Shown in pieces: positions 1-5,598 of a stretch of 6,749 nt of DNA. The stretch spans positions 1 to 6,749 of the forward strand of contig VGLX01000071.1 in assembly GCA_016866645.1 (NCBI GenBank), written 5' to 3'. Source of the DNA: Candidatus Woesearchaeota archaeon. Its GTDB lineage: Archaea; Nanobdellota; Nanobdellia; SCGC-AAA011-G17; VGLX01. Below the pieces are notes generated by a model that saw nothing but the letters and a program-made list of their open reading frames with translations, was not told where the DNA came from and did not search any database. A program made the translations under genes and the position numbers. Every line of letters begins with the position of its first letter. The stretch's first letter is position 1.

Positions 1-968
1 GAGAAGAACCATCCAAGCGCTACCGTTGCTGGCAAGGTCAACACCCAAGAGATAACTATCTCAAACGCTATTCCCCAGCGGACTGCAGAGAAACGCTTAG
101 CCACTCCAGCACCAACAATAGAGGAGGTTATAGTATGCGTCGTAGACACTGGTATGCCCACTACAGAAGCCAACTGTAAGACTCCTGCTGCGGAAGTCTC
201 AGCTGCGAACCCTTGATCAGGGGATAAGGCTGTCATCTTCATACCAAGGGTTTTTATTATCCTCCATCCGCCGTAAGCCACTCCGATTCCTGCTGTTAAT
301 CCAACGCTGAGTATCACCCATAAAGGAACGCTAGGGTCTTTCCATCCGAAATAAATCGCTAACACCATGACTAAGACACCCATAGGCTTCTGTGCGTCAT
401 TCCTCCCGTGGCTGAAAGCCATGAACGCTGCAGACAACCTTTGAAGGTTCTTGAAAGTAAAATCCGCTTTCCTCGCGTGCACTGACCGGAAGAACAGGTT
501 AATCAGCCCTGCTACGAGCATGCCTCCGAAGAAGCCCAACAATGGCGAGACTATTATAGAGATTAGCACCTTTATCACGCTAGACCATATCACGACTTTC
601 AAACCGGCCACTGCCAACGCGGATCCGATTATAGCACCTATTAAACCGTGAGTCTCGCTCACAGGTATCCCATAATAATAAGTTATGAGGCTCCAGACCA
701 TCGTGCCCAGAATAGCAGCCGCTACTGTGGAGAGATTTATCATGTCTAAAGACACTATCCCTTTGCCTATAGTCAATGCGACAGCAGTGCCTGTAAGAGC
801 ACCTACTATCTCTAAGACTCCTGACATTATGATAGCAGTCCTGGGAGACAGCGAACGGGAGCCTACACAAGTAGCTATAGCATTAGCCGCGTCAGTGAAA
901 CCTCCGATGAAAGCATAGACATAAGTCAAGAATATACTAAACACCAGAAGTATGAGAGTTATTTCCAT
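1..968 (-). CDS. PiT-family inorganic phosphate transporter, C-terminus cut by window edge
   Basis: Integral membrane permease of the PiT (PHO-4) family, which imports inorganic phosphate using an ion gradient. I read 322 codons from the ATG at 968 to the window edge with no stop. Both halves of the inverted family repeat are visible: the first signature GFTDAANAIAT at residues 23-33 and the second SHGRNDAQKPMG at 186-197, each with the Asp-Ala and Asn positions typical of the family. Each half also has a re-entrant-type motif, PVSETH (103-108) and PVSTTH (273-278). The first signature has Thr where many members have Asn or His (GFND/GFHD). About eight hydrophobic segments are present, with a basic cytoplasmic loop near 161-175. 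The start lies 7 nt after the stop of the DUF47 gene, with a weak AGG-type ribosome site overlapping that stop, so the two are almost surely one transcript. The missing part should be the last one or two helices. Confidence 0.93.
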   Translation of the reverse strand, partial: MEITLILLVFSIFLTYVYAFIGGFTDAANAIATCVGSRSLSPRTAIIMSGVLEIVGALTGTAVALTIGKGIVSLDMINLSTVAAAILGTMVWSLITYYYGIPVSETHGLIGAIIGSALAVAGLKVVIWSSVIKVLISIIVSPLLGFFGGMLVAGLINLFFRSVHARKADFTFKNLQRLSAAFMAFSHGRNDAQKPMGVLVMVLAIYFGWKDPSVPLWVILSVGLTAGIGVAYGGWRIIKTLGMKMTALSPDQGFAAETSAAGVLQLASVVGIPVSTTHTITSSIVGAGVAKRFSAVRWGIAFEIVISWVLTLPATVALGWFF

Positions 969-975
969 GACTGCC

Positions 976-1614
976 TTACCTGTATTTCACTCTCAGCCTT
1001 TCAAAAAGGACAGCTATGTCTTCGCATTTGTCTAAAGTGTTCTCCAATGTCTGGAAAGACTCTTTCCACTTAAGCGTTAACAAAACATCTGTGCTCTTGA
1101 ACTCAGGAGATGCCCTGTTCATAAGCTCTTCTAGAACCTTCCTGTGCAGCTTATCGCCTTGGTTTTCTAGGTTATGCAGCTCTTTATAGCACAAAACAAA
1201 CTCTTCAGAGTCCATCTTCCTGTCCTTCACTAATGTTATCCCTTTATGGATTTGCTCCACTGCTTTGAGTATTATAGCTGAAAACTCTTTCAAAGGCTTG
1301 TTGCTCTTCTTCAGCCGGTATATCTTGAAACGATTAGCAGTCTCTTCAAGATTGTCGATTATGTCATCTAACATTTCTGTCAAGTCCCTTATGTCTTCCT
1401 TGTCCAGAGGAAGGATGAAAGTCTTTTCTATCTCGTCAGTTACTTCATGGACTATCATGTCTGCTTGGTGCTCAAGCTCTTTCATCTTTACAGAGCCGTC
1501 TCCTAGGTCTTTGTATTCGTCCACTATCTTTTGGAACAGCTCAGCTGACTCTTTTATTATCGAAGCCTGTTTCACAAGACTGTCAAAGATTTTAGACTTT
1601 TTTGGTAAAAACAT
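976..1614 (-). CDS. DUF47/PhoU-like phosphate transport accessory protein
   Basis: A 212-residue all-helical protein of the DUF47 (PhoU-like, COG1392) family, which is usually encoded next to PiT transporters and thought to regulate them. It starts MFLPKKSK, as many members do. Acidic metal-binding-type helices are seen at about 46-63 (ELEHQADMIVHEVTDEIE), 72-92 (EDIRDLTEMLDDIIDNLEE) and 145-165 (ELHNLENQGDKLHRKVLEEL). The final helix near 184-208 (ESFQTLENTLDKCEDIAVLFERL) matches the usual DUF47 ending. There is no signal peptide or membrane segment, so it is cytoplasmic. An in-frame TTG at 1623 would add three residues, but I chose the ATG at 1614 because a GGGGTGG ribosome-binding-like stretch lies 9 nt before it and would overlap too closely with the TTG. 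It is first in a two-gene operon with the PiT gene. Confidence 0.92.
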   Translation of the reverse strand: MFLPKKSKIFDSLVKQASIIKESAELFQKIVDEYKDLGDGSVKMKELEHQADMIVHEVTDEIEKTFILPLDKEDIRDLTEMLDDIIDNLEETANRFKIYRLKKSNKPLKEFSAIILKAVEQIHKGITLVKDRKMDSEEFVLCYKELHNLENQGDKLHRKVLEELMNRASPEFKSTDVLLTLKWKESFQTLENTLDKCEDIAVLFERLRVKYR

Positions 1615-1623
1615 TTTGTTCAA

Positions 1624-1630
1624 CCACCCC
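1624..1630 (-). promoter_or_regulatory. Shine-Dalgarno-like site for the DUF47 gene
   Basis: The minus strand reads GGGGTGG ending 9 nt before the ATG at 1614. It decides the start against the upstream TTG at 1623. It is notable because most other genes in this window have no room for a leader. Confidence 0.5.
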
Positions 1631-1659
1631 GTTTGTAAAAGAACAATAGACTGTTCAGG

Positions 1660-1667
1660 TTATAAAA
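1660..1667 (-). promoter_or_regulatory. TATA box of the DUF47-PiT operon
   Basis: TTTTATAA on the minus strand, centred about 50 nt before the DUF47 ATG. This predicts a 5' leader of roughly 25 nt that would carry the GGGGTGG site. It begins about 13 nt downstream of the stop of the SLC13-type gene, so the phosphate operon has its own promoter. Confidence 0.6.
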
Positions 1668-1679
1668 CTTTTGACATTG

Positions 1680-3008
1680 TTACCAGTACAGCAAGGCCAG
1701 CCCTACAAGAATTACTAGGCCTATCGCTGAGATCACTACCCCGCTCTTCACCATATCCCAAATCCGGATATAACCTGTAGCGTATGCCATGGTGCCGGGC
1801 GGAGTGCCTATCGGCAGTATCAAGTCGACAGAAACCCCCAAAGCAACCAGCAAGGCCAAGGATTTGATGTTCAATCCTAAGCTCTGGCTGAGAGGAAGCA
1901 TTATAGGGATTGTCAAAGAAGCTGCTACTGTGTTGCTCAAAAAAGCTGTCAATATCATTCCGAAAGCTGCTACGCATAAGAATATCGCAAAAACAGGCAT
2001 CCCGCCTAGCACACTTTTCAAGCCGTTAGCCATTATCAAGTCTAAGCCTGTGCTGTGGATAGCTGCTCCTAAGCTAAGGCCTCCACCGAACAGCACTAAC
2101 GACTCCCACTCAACCTTAGAGAAATCTTCGACAGATAAAAGCCTGCAAAAATATAACAAAACGATAGGTACTAAAGATATTGAATTAATCGAGATGCCAT
2201 GATACCTGTCAGTCATCCATAGGATCACAGTGATAGTGAATATGATCAAGACTAATTTTTGAGAACGGTTGTACTTGCTGTCATATTTCTTGACTTTTAG
2301 GTTAGGGACTTCAGGCTTGAACATCTTAACAAGGACGAACCAGCTCACAGGAATCATGATGATGGTGAAAGGAATCGCGTAATACATCCAAGAAACAAAA
2401 TTTATCTTAATGCCCTCTTTGGCCAAGAAGCTAGCTACGATCACGTTAGGAGTAGAGCCTATGATAGTACCCATGCCTCCTAGAGTCGCAGCGTAAGCCA
2501 CGCCAAGTATCAAAGCCTTAGCATACTTAGAGCCTTTGCTTATCTTCGAAGCCGCTAGCGCAGCGATAGCTATTGGAAGGATAGTCGCAGTAGTTGCTGT
2601 GTTGCTGACCCAGAACGAGATGAAAGCTGTAAACATCATTATCCCAAGCATGAACTTCTTCGGAGCCGAGCCTATCCTTTCTAAAAAACCGTAAGCTAAC
2701 TTCTTATCCAAGCCGTGCTTCTGCAAAGCGACAGCCAATACGAAACCACCTAACAATAAGACTATCACCGGGTCGAAGAACGGAGCGAAAACATCCTTCT
2801 CAGGAAGCTTGGCAAAAACCACTAGCAGAAGAGCGACTATTAAGGAGGTCACGTGCAAAGGCACAACCTCTGTAAGCCAAAGGACCATCGCAAAAACAGC
2901 TATCGTAAGAACGGTCTGAGCATTAGCCGGCAGGCCAAAATCATATAAGTAAACGACCAGCCCTAGAACTATCGCTAATGCTAATTTGATAATCACCTTT
3001 TTGTCCAT
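1680..3008 (-). CDS. DASS/SLC13-type sodium:anion symporter
   Basis: A 442-residue polytopic membrane protein of the divalent anion:Na+ symporter group (SLC13/DASS, ion transporter superfamily), which carries dicarboxylates, sulfate or similar anions with sodium. Both Ser-Asn-Thr motifs that form the anion and sodium sites are present: SNT at 135-137 (in FISFWVSNTATTATILP) and at 358-360 (in LTAFLSNTVAASLTIP). The paired loops GGMGTIIGSTPN (177-188) and PIGTPPG (399-405) and the conserved FGGGLSLG...TGLD (307-323) are also there. The length fits the family (about 430-470). The ATG at 3008 is chosen over a TTG at 3050 because a TATA box is centred 27 nt before it, and the extra stretch would translate across that box. 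The substrate cannot be read from sequence; the neighbouring phosphate operon makes an inorganic anion possible but has a separate promoter. Confidence 0.9.
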   Translation of the reverse strand: MDKKVIIKLALAIVLGLVVYLYDFGLPANAQTVLTIAVFAMVLWLTEVVPLHVTSLIVALLLVVFAKLPEKDVFAPFFDPVIVLLLGGFVLAVALQKHGLDKKLAYGFLERIGSAPKKFMLGIMMFTAFISFWVSNTATTATILPIAIAALAASKISKGSKYAKALILGVAYAATLGGMGTIIGSTPNVIVASFLAKEGIKINFVSWMYYAIPFTIIMIPVSWFVLVKMFKPEVPNLKVKKYDSKYNRSQKLVLIIFTITVILWMTDRYHGISINSISLVPIVLLYFCRLLSVEDFSKVEWESLVLFGGGLSLGAAIHSTGLDLIMANGLKSVLGGMPVFAIFLCVAAFGMILTAFLSNTVAASLTIPIMLPLSQSLGLNIKSLALLVALGVSVDLILPIGTPPGTMAYATGYIRIWDMVKSGVVISAIGLVILVGLALLYW

Positions 3009-3030
3009 GACTAGTAATAAGGGTAAAAGG

Positions 3031-3038
3031 TTTATAAA
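3031..3038 (-). promoter_or_regulatory. TATA box of the SLC13-type transporter gene
   Basis: TTTATAAA centred about 27 nt before the ATG at 3008, so transcription should start at or within a few nt of the start codon. It supports that start and a leaderless mRNA. Confidence 0.7.
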
Positions 3039-3069
3039 ATATACGGCCAACCTATCTAAATCTTCTCGA

Positions 3070-3510
3070 TTAATCTTTGAATACTTTTTTTCTTAACTCG
3101 TAAGCCAGAATTGTTGGGATGAAATAGCTTATCTCTGCTGCGAGAGAGCCCAAGAATATGGCAAGCGAATAGTTCGCGATGAGATAAGGGAAAACAGAAA
3201 GGTAGAATGGCCTTATAAGGAAGCTGTCAAGATATTCTGCTGGGCTGAACTCAAATATCATGTTCCGCATAAGCTTAAGCATACCATGTAGAGCAGATTT
3301 TGTAGACCTTCTTTTTCTCCTCTTTAAATCCTTATAGGCTATCAGTCCGTAGAATACAATGTTATCTGCCCACGTGGCTGCTAGCGCTGCAACCACCAGA
3401 CTTCCGGAGACAGAATAAACGAGCTTCGCAGTTATTACAGCAGCAGGTATAGCTAAAGCTAATGACAGCCCATAACGGCATACCCACTCTTTTACTTTAT
3501 CCTTCCACAT
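3070..3510 (-). CDS. Small four-helix membrane protein, function unknown
   Basis: I do not recognise a named family with certainty. The 146-residue protein has four likely membrane helices, at about 14-33, 37-58, 100-117 and 118-137, and a basic loop KRRKRR near 63-68. The motif EFSPAEYLDSFLIRP at 87-101 recalls small hypothetical membrane proteins seen in other prokaryotes (from memory, unchecked). The second and fourth helices look like a duplicated unit: ADNIVFYGLIAYKDLKRR (48-65) against AEISYFIPTILAYELRKK (125-142). The open frame continues upstream to 3573, but that part lies inside the tRNA gene, so I start at the ATG at 3510, 4 nt after the tRNA 3' end. No TATA box is visible about 27 nt before this ATG (that point is inside the tRNA T-arm), so it is probably expressed from the tRNA promoter. 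Confidence 0.75.
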   Translation of the reverse strand: MWKDKVKEWVCRYGLSLALAIPAAVITAKLVYSVSGSLVVAALAATWADNIVFYGLIAYKDLKRRKRRSTKSALHGMLKLMRNMIFEFSPAEYLDSFLIRPFYLSVFPYLIANYSLAIFLGSLAAEISYFIPTILAYELRKKVFKD

Positions 3511-3514
3511 TAAA

Positions 3515-3606
3515 CGAGCGAGCAGGGATTTGAACCCTGGTCCCAGCCTGTTTGCCTCTTTGCGAGTCCGCAAGGCCGAATTCTATCCAGGCTAAACTAC
3601 TCGCCC
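3515..3606 (-). tRNA. tRNA-Arg(GCG) with an 18-nt intron
   Basis: The minus strand folds into a complete tRNA of 74 nt after splicing. The acceptor stem is GGGCGAG with CTCGCTC (one G-U pair), discriminator G73, and CCA is not encoded. The D-stem is GTTT/GAAT, with G18-G19 followed by A20, an arginine identity base. The anticodon stem is CGGCC/GGCTG and the loop TTGCGGA gives anticodon GCG (reads CGC and CGU). The variable region is 4 nt (GGAC), and the T-arm is CAGGG-TTCAAAT-CCCTG. The anticodon stem only closes if 18 nt are removed after G37. Reading the anticodon as TGC (Ala) would leave a 3-nt variable loop and break the splice motif. Confidence 0.93.
3550..3567 (-). other. tRNA intron at position 37/38 with bulge-helix-bulge
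   Basis: The 18-nt intron reads ACTCGCAAAGAGGCAAAC. A central 4-bp helix pairs TTGC (anticodon loop 32-35) with GCAA in the intron. It is flanked by two 3-nt bulges, GGA (cut GG|A) and ACA (cut AC|A), and an inner CTC/GAG hairpin with loop GCAAA. This is the canonical archaeal substrate of the tRNA splicing endonuclease. Confidence 0.92.
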
Positions 3607-3631
3607 AATCAAAAAATAATAAAAGACAAAA

Positions 3632-3643
3632 CCTTTATAAAGG
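3632..3643. promoter_or_regulatory. Palindromic TATA box shared by the tRNA-Arg and zinc-ribbon genes
   Basis: CCTTTATAAAGG is a perfect 12-bp palindrome. Its centre is about 31 nt from the first base of the tRNA (minus strand) and about 28 nt from the ATG of the zinc-ribbon gene (plus strand). No other TATA-like sequence lies in the 59-nt spacer at a usable distance in either direction, so this single box probably drives both divergent transcripts. Confidence 0.65.
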
Positions 3644-3665
3644 CTTCTCAACTTAACAACTAACC

Positions 3666-3836
3666 ATGAAAAAATTAACCTGCTCATCATGCAGAAGAGA
3701 AATAGCAAATGATAAGGGCGCGACTAAGTTCTTATGCCCTAACTGCGGCAAATACCAGATAGTAAGGTGCTTCAACTGCAGAGAGCTCGGATCGAAATAC
3801 AAATGCCCTTCATGCAACTTTGAAGGTCCTAACTAA
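3666..3836 (+). CDS. Small zinc-ribbon protein of the aEF-1beta operon (COG2888-like)
   Basis: A 56-residue protein with four CxxC pairs (C6/C9, C24/C27, C35/C38, C47/C50), enough for two zinc sites, and a basic character. It matches the archaeal family of short zinc-ribbon proteins, predicted to bind RNA and act in translation, which is commonly encoded just before elongation factor 1-beta. The last cysteine pair lies in KYKCPSCNFEGPN, a typical ending. The ATG is about 28 nt from the shared TATA box, so the mRNA is nearly leaderless. Its stop is 4 nt before the aEF-1beta start, indicating co-transcription. The exact molecular role is inferred from the family, not visible here. Confidence 0.88.
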   Translation: MKKLTCSSCRREIANDKGATKFLCPNCGKYQIVRCFNCRELGSKYKCPSCNFEGPN

Positions 3837-3840
3837 GAAA

Positions 3841-4116
3841 ATGGCTAAAGTAATGGTTTCTATGAGGATTATGCCTGAAAGCGTTGAGATCAACTTGAAA
3901 GACTTAGAGAAGAAAGTCAAGGAAGAAATCTCAAAATTCGGGGGGGATGTGGTAAACGTCTCAGTATCACCGATAGCTTTCGGACTTAACGCCTTAGACA
4001 TAGAGTTCTTCATGGATGAGAAACTGGGTGGAACAGACCCGCTAGAAGAGAAGATAGCAGGAATAGAAGGCGTAGTGAACGCATCGACTACCAGCGTAAG
4101 AAGGGTCGTAGGATAG
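3841..4116 (+). CDS. Elongation factor 1-beta (aEF-1B), EF-1alpha guanine nucleotide exchange factor
   Basis: A 91-residue cytoplasmic protein that exchanges GDP for GTP on elongation factor 1-alpha during translation. It shows the archaeal EF-1beta pattern throughout: AKVMVSMRIMPES at 2-14, the PIAFGLNAL core at about 45-53, and the ending DPLEEKIAGIEGVVNAS followed by TSVRRVVG. Length is the family norm (about 88-92). The start is the ATG at 3841; the reading frame extends to a TTG at 3820, but that lies inside the zinc-ribbon gene and adds residues absent from the family. It lies 4 nt downstream of the zinc-ribbon gene, a conserved archaeal pairing. Confidence 0.95.
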   Translation: MAKVMVSMRIMPESVEINLKDLEKKVKEEISKFGGDVVNVSVSPIAFGLNALDIEFFMDEKLGGTDPLEEKIAGIEGVVNASTTSVRRVVG

Positions 4117-4141
4117 CATAAGTGTTTATCTGAATACAAAA

Positions 4142-4834
4142 ATGAAAATACCTGATATTTTTGTTCTGGAAAAGAATTTGGAAGTTAATATAAAGAAATT
4201 GTTGGAAGAATCGCAGGAGCCTGTAGTAGCTCCACCGGAATATGATAGATTTGAAATTGTTAAGGCTGGTACTTATGCTCAAGGTATTGCAAAGTTGAAA
4301 GAATTAAATCAAAAGCCTTTTACTTTTGCTGAGAATATCGAGGCGAGGATTGCTGATTACGAAGCCAACGGTGAAAATTCTGAGTTGTTTGGGACTTGGC
4401 TTGATTCTGTTACTGGTGTTGCGTATAAGGCGAATAGTACTAAGTTTAAACTGATTCTTAAATCGGATAAATTAGAAAATATAAAATCAGATTTTAACCA
4501 AAGTTTCATATCTATCGATTATAATACTGAGAAATGTATAGAGTTTGATAGCAAAAAAGGCAAATATAATCAACTCTTGACGAGGAAGGAGGCTAAGAGT
4601 CACGAGTTCTGGATTGCCGTGATGAATGGTGACAAGGAAAAGCTTGCTAGATATGTTGATATTTGGTTTGACAAGAATAAAACAAAAGAAGGGATGGGCG
4701 TTTATTTTAGGAGCAATACAGATAGTGATGAGTTGCGGGCTCTGGTCCTCGACGACGGCGGCAGCGATTCCATTGCTTTTGGCCTCAGCCTCCTCAACTG
4801 TGCCCGTTTCGTCTCGGGTGCCCAACGAAAGTAA
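4142..4834 (+). CDS. Candidate hypervariable protein with an aberrant NNC-codon C-terminus
   Basis: A 230-residue soluble protein with no signal peptide. I do not recognise a named domain; segments such as ENIEARIADYEANGENSELFGTWLDSVTGVAYKA (64-97) and ELRAL...ARFVS (197-225) recall hypothetical proteins common in DPANN archaea (memory only). Codons 1-201 are AT-rich and T- or A-ending, with about 17 of 201 ending in C. Codons 202-220 end in C in 14 of 19 cases and otherwise in T. The C-terminal layout, ELRAL, then a variable-looking stretch, then ARFVSG, would suit a C-type-lectin-like target of a diversity-generating retroelement. An alternative is that the end was acquired from a GC-richer source. 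No ribosome site and no convincing TATA box precede the ATG, which follows the aEF-1beta stop by 25 nt, so read-through from that operon is possible. Confidence 0.75.
   Translation: MKIPDIFVLEKNLEVNIKKLLEESQEPVVAPPEYDRFEIVKAGTYAQGIAKLKELNQKPFTFAENIEARIADYEANGENSELFGTWLDSVTGVAYKANSTKFKLILKSDKLENIKSDFNQSFISIDYNTEKCIEFDSKKGKYNQLLTRKEAKSHEFWIAVMNGDKEKLARYVDIWFDKNKTKEGMGVYFRSNTDSDELRALVLDDGGSDSIAFGLSLLNCARFVSGAQRK
4745..4801 (+). other. Putative DGR variable region (NNC/NNT codon run)
   Basis: Codons 202-220 of the preceding gene: none ends in A or G. GTC, CTC, GAC, GGC, AGC, TCC and AAC are all reachable from AAC by changing only adenines, and ATT, TTT, GCT, GAT and TGT from AAT. It is followed by a GC-rich segment (4802-4834) encoding ARFVSGAQRK that could act as the fixed 3' anchor, with a small CCCG/CGGG hairpin (4803-4818). 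The matching template repeat and reverse transcriptase are not in the window, so this stays a hypothesis. Confidence 0.5.
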
Positions 4835-4874
4835 CCGTCAACACGATTGATGAGTTGTTCTACTCTTTCTAAAA

Positions 4875-4891
4875 AGTAATTTCCAATTACT
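4875..4891. repeat. Inverted repeat upstream of the HIT gene promoter
   Basis: AGTAATT-TCC-AATTACT, two perfect 7-bp arms around a 3-nt centre, 17 nt before the HIT-gene TATA box. It could be an operator or chance in AT-rich DNA. It lacks the GC content and directly following T-run of a bacterial-style terminator. Confidence 0.4.
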
Positions 4892-4908
4892 ATCACAAGA
4901 TAGAAACC

Positions 4909-4916
4909 TTTTTTAA
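4909..4916 (+). promoter_or_regulatory. TATA box of the HIT gene
   Basis: TTTTTTAA centred about 29 nt before the ATG at 4942, with GAAACC just upstream resembling a BRE. It predicts a leaderless mRNA. The T-run may also help end transcription from the gene before it. Confidence 0.6.
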
Positions 4917-4941
4917 CTTTCCAAAATACTTTCTTTCTAAA

Positions 4942-5562
4942 ATGGCATTAACACAAGAGCAGATGGCATTCATACAGCAACAGTTAGAGGGACTTCCGCC
5001 TGAAGAGCAGGAAAGAAAGCTGCAAGAAATATTATCTCAACTGCCACAAGAAGAAGTGGAGTCTTTGAAGCAGCAGCAATGCCCGTTCTGCATGATAGCT
5101 GAGGGAAAGATACCTGCTAAGGTTGTCTATGAAGACGCTTTCGTGAAAGCAGTGCTAGACATTAATCCTGCGAGTAAGGGGCATGTGATAGTCTTCCCCA
5201 AGCAGCATTACATGCTGACGTCTATGATGCCTGACAATGAAATTGCCAGGATTTTCCAAGTCGCGAACAAATTGTCTAAAGTTGTCTTTGAGGTTGTTAA
5301 CGCTAAAGGAACGAACATATTTGTGGCTAACGGCCAGTCTGCTGGGCAGAACGCACCACACGTCCTAGTCCATGTGATACCGAGATTTGATAATGACAAG
5401 CTTGGCCTGGCTTGGCAGCCGAAGAAAGGCGATGAGAAAGAGATGGAAGAAATCGCCAAAAAGATAAAAGAGCGAAAAATAACAGTAGGCCAAGAAAAGC
5501 CTGTAGTGGAAGAAGTCAAAGTGGAAAAATCGTCAGTCGGTGACGTATTCAGGCTCCCATAG
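4942..5562 (+). CDS. HIT-domain protein lacking the nucleophilic histidine, with helical N-terminal extension
   Basis: A 206-residue cytoplasmic protein with a histidine-triad (HIT) fold. Residues 1-46 form a Gln/Glu-rich helical extension. The HIT domain runs about 47-150: CPFCMIAEGKIPAKVVYED (47-65), LDINPASKGHVIVFPKQH (72-89), GTNIFVANGQSAGQNAPH (123-140) and HVLVHVIPR (140-148). HIT hydrolases carry HxHxHxx, in which the middle His attacks the phosphate; here it is Leu142, while H140 and H144 remain. The presumed zinc ligands by analogy with GalT (C47, C50, H89, H140) are all kept. A charged tail (about 163-206) includes a KEMEEIAKKIKERK helix. Normal members hydrolyse nucleoside phosphoramidates or dinucleoside polyphosphates; this one may only bind nucleotides or use another residue. 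Confidence 0.9.
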   Translation: MALTQEQMAFIQQQLEGLPPEEQERKLQEILSQLPQEEVESLKQQQCPFCMIAEGKIPAKVVYEDAFVKAVLDINPASKGHVIVFPKQHYMLTSMMPDNEIARIFQVANKLSKVVFEVVNAKGTNIFVANGQSAGQNAPHVLVHVIPRFDNDKLGLAWQPKKGDEKEMEEIAKKIKERKITVGQEKPVVEEVKVEKSSVGDVFRLP

Positions 5563-5567
5563 CAAGG

Positions 5568-5575
5568 TATTTAAA
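5568..5575 (+). promoter_or_regulatory. TATA box of the cysteine-rich protein gene
   Basis: TATTTAAA centred about 27 nt before the ATG at 5599 and only 5 nt after the HIT stop codon. It predicts a leaderless mRNA independent of the HIT gene. Confidence 0.65.
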
Positions 5576-5598
5576 CTTCTTAACCCTTTACTGAATTT

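Noticed and set aside
580..918. Open frames at 580-870 (minus) and 685-918 (plus)
   Set aside because: Both lie in wrong frames over the PiT gene, whose translation shows clear family motifs from 968 downward.
1265..2202. Plus-strand frames of 171 aa (1265-1780) and 137 aa (1789-2202)
   Set aside because: They are antisense to the DUF47 and SLC13-type genes, with no promoter of their own and no recognisable domain.
3009..3050. TTG start at 3050 for the SLC13-type transporter
   Set aside because: It would translate through the TATA box at 3031-3038; the ATG at 3008 has the normal distance to that box.
3511..3573. Upstream extension of the small membrane protein to 3573
   Set aside because: The added residues are translated from within the tRNA gene, intron included, so the frame is accidental there.
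3568..3574. Reading the anticodon as TGC (tRNA-Ala)
   Set aside because: Shifting the stem by one base leaves a 3-nt variable loop, adds weak pairs and destroys the perfect bulge-helix-bulge; A20 and the D-loop also suit arginine.
4736..4834. Frameshift or antisense gene as the cause of the odd codon pattern
   Set aside because: The plus frame stays open with a sensible ending (ARFVSGAQRK), and the overlapping minus-strand frames (4487-4825, 4702-4896) show no domain and no promoter.
4907..4920. T-run as a terminator of the 4142-4834 gene
   Set aside because: Possible, but the position fits a TATA box for the HIT gene better, and nothing in the sequence separates the two roles.
4835..4941. 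DGR template repeat or reverse transcriptase next to the variable region
   Set aside because: I looked for an AAC-rich copy of 4730-4834 on both strands and for a reverse transcriptase frame; neither is present in the window.
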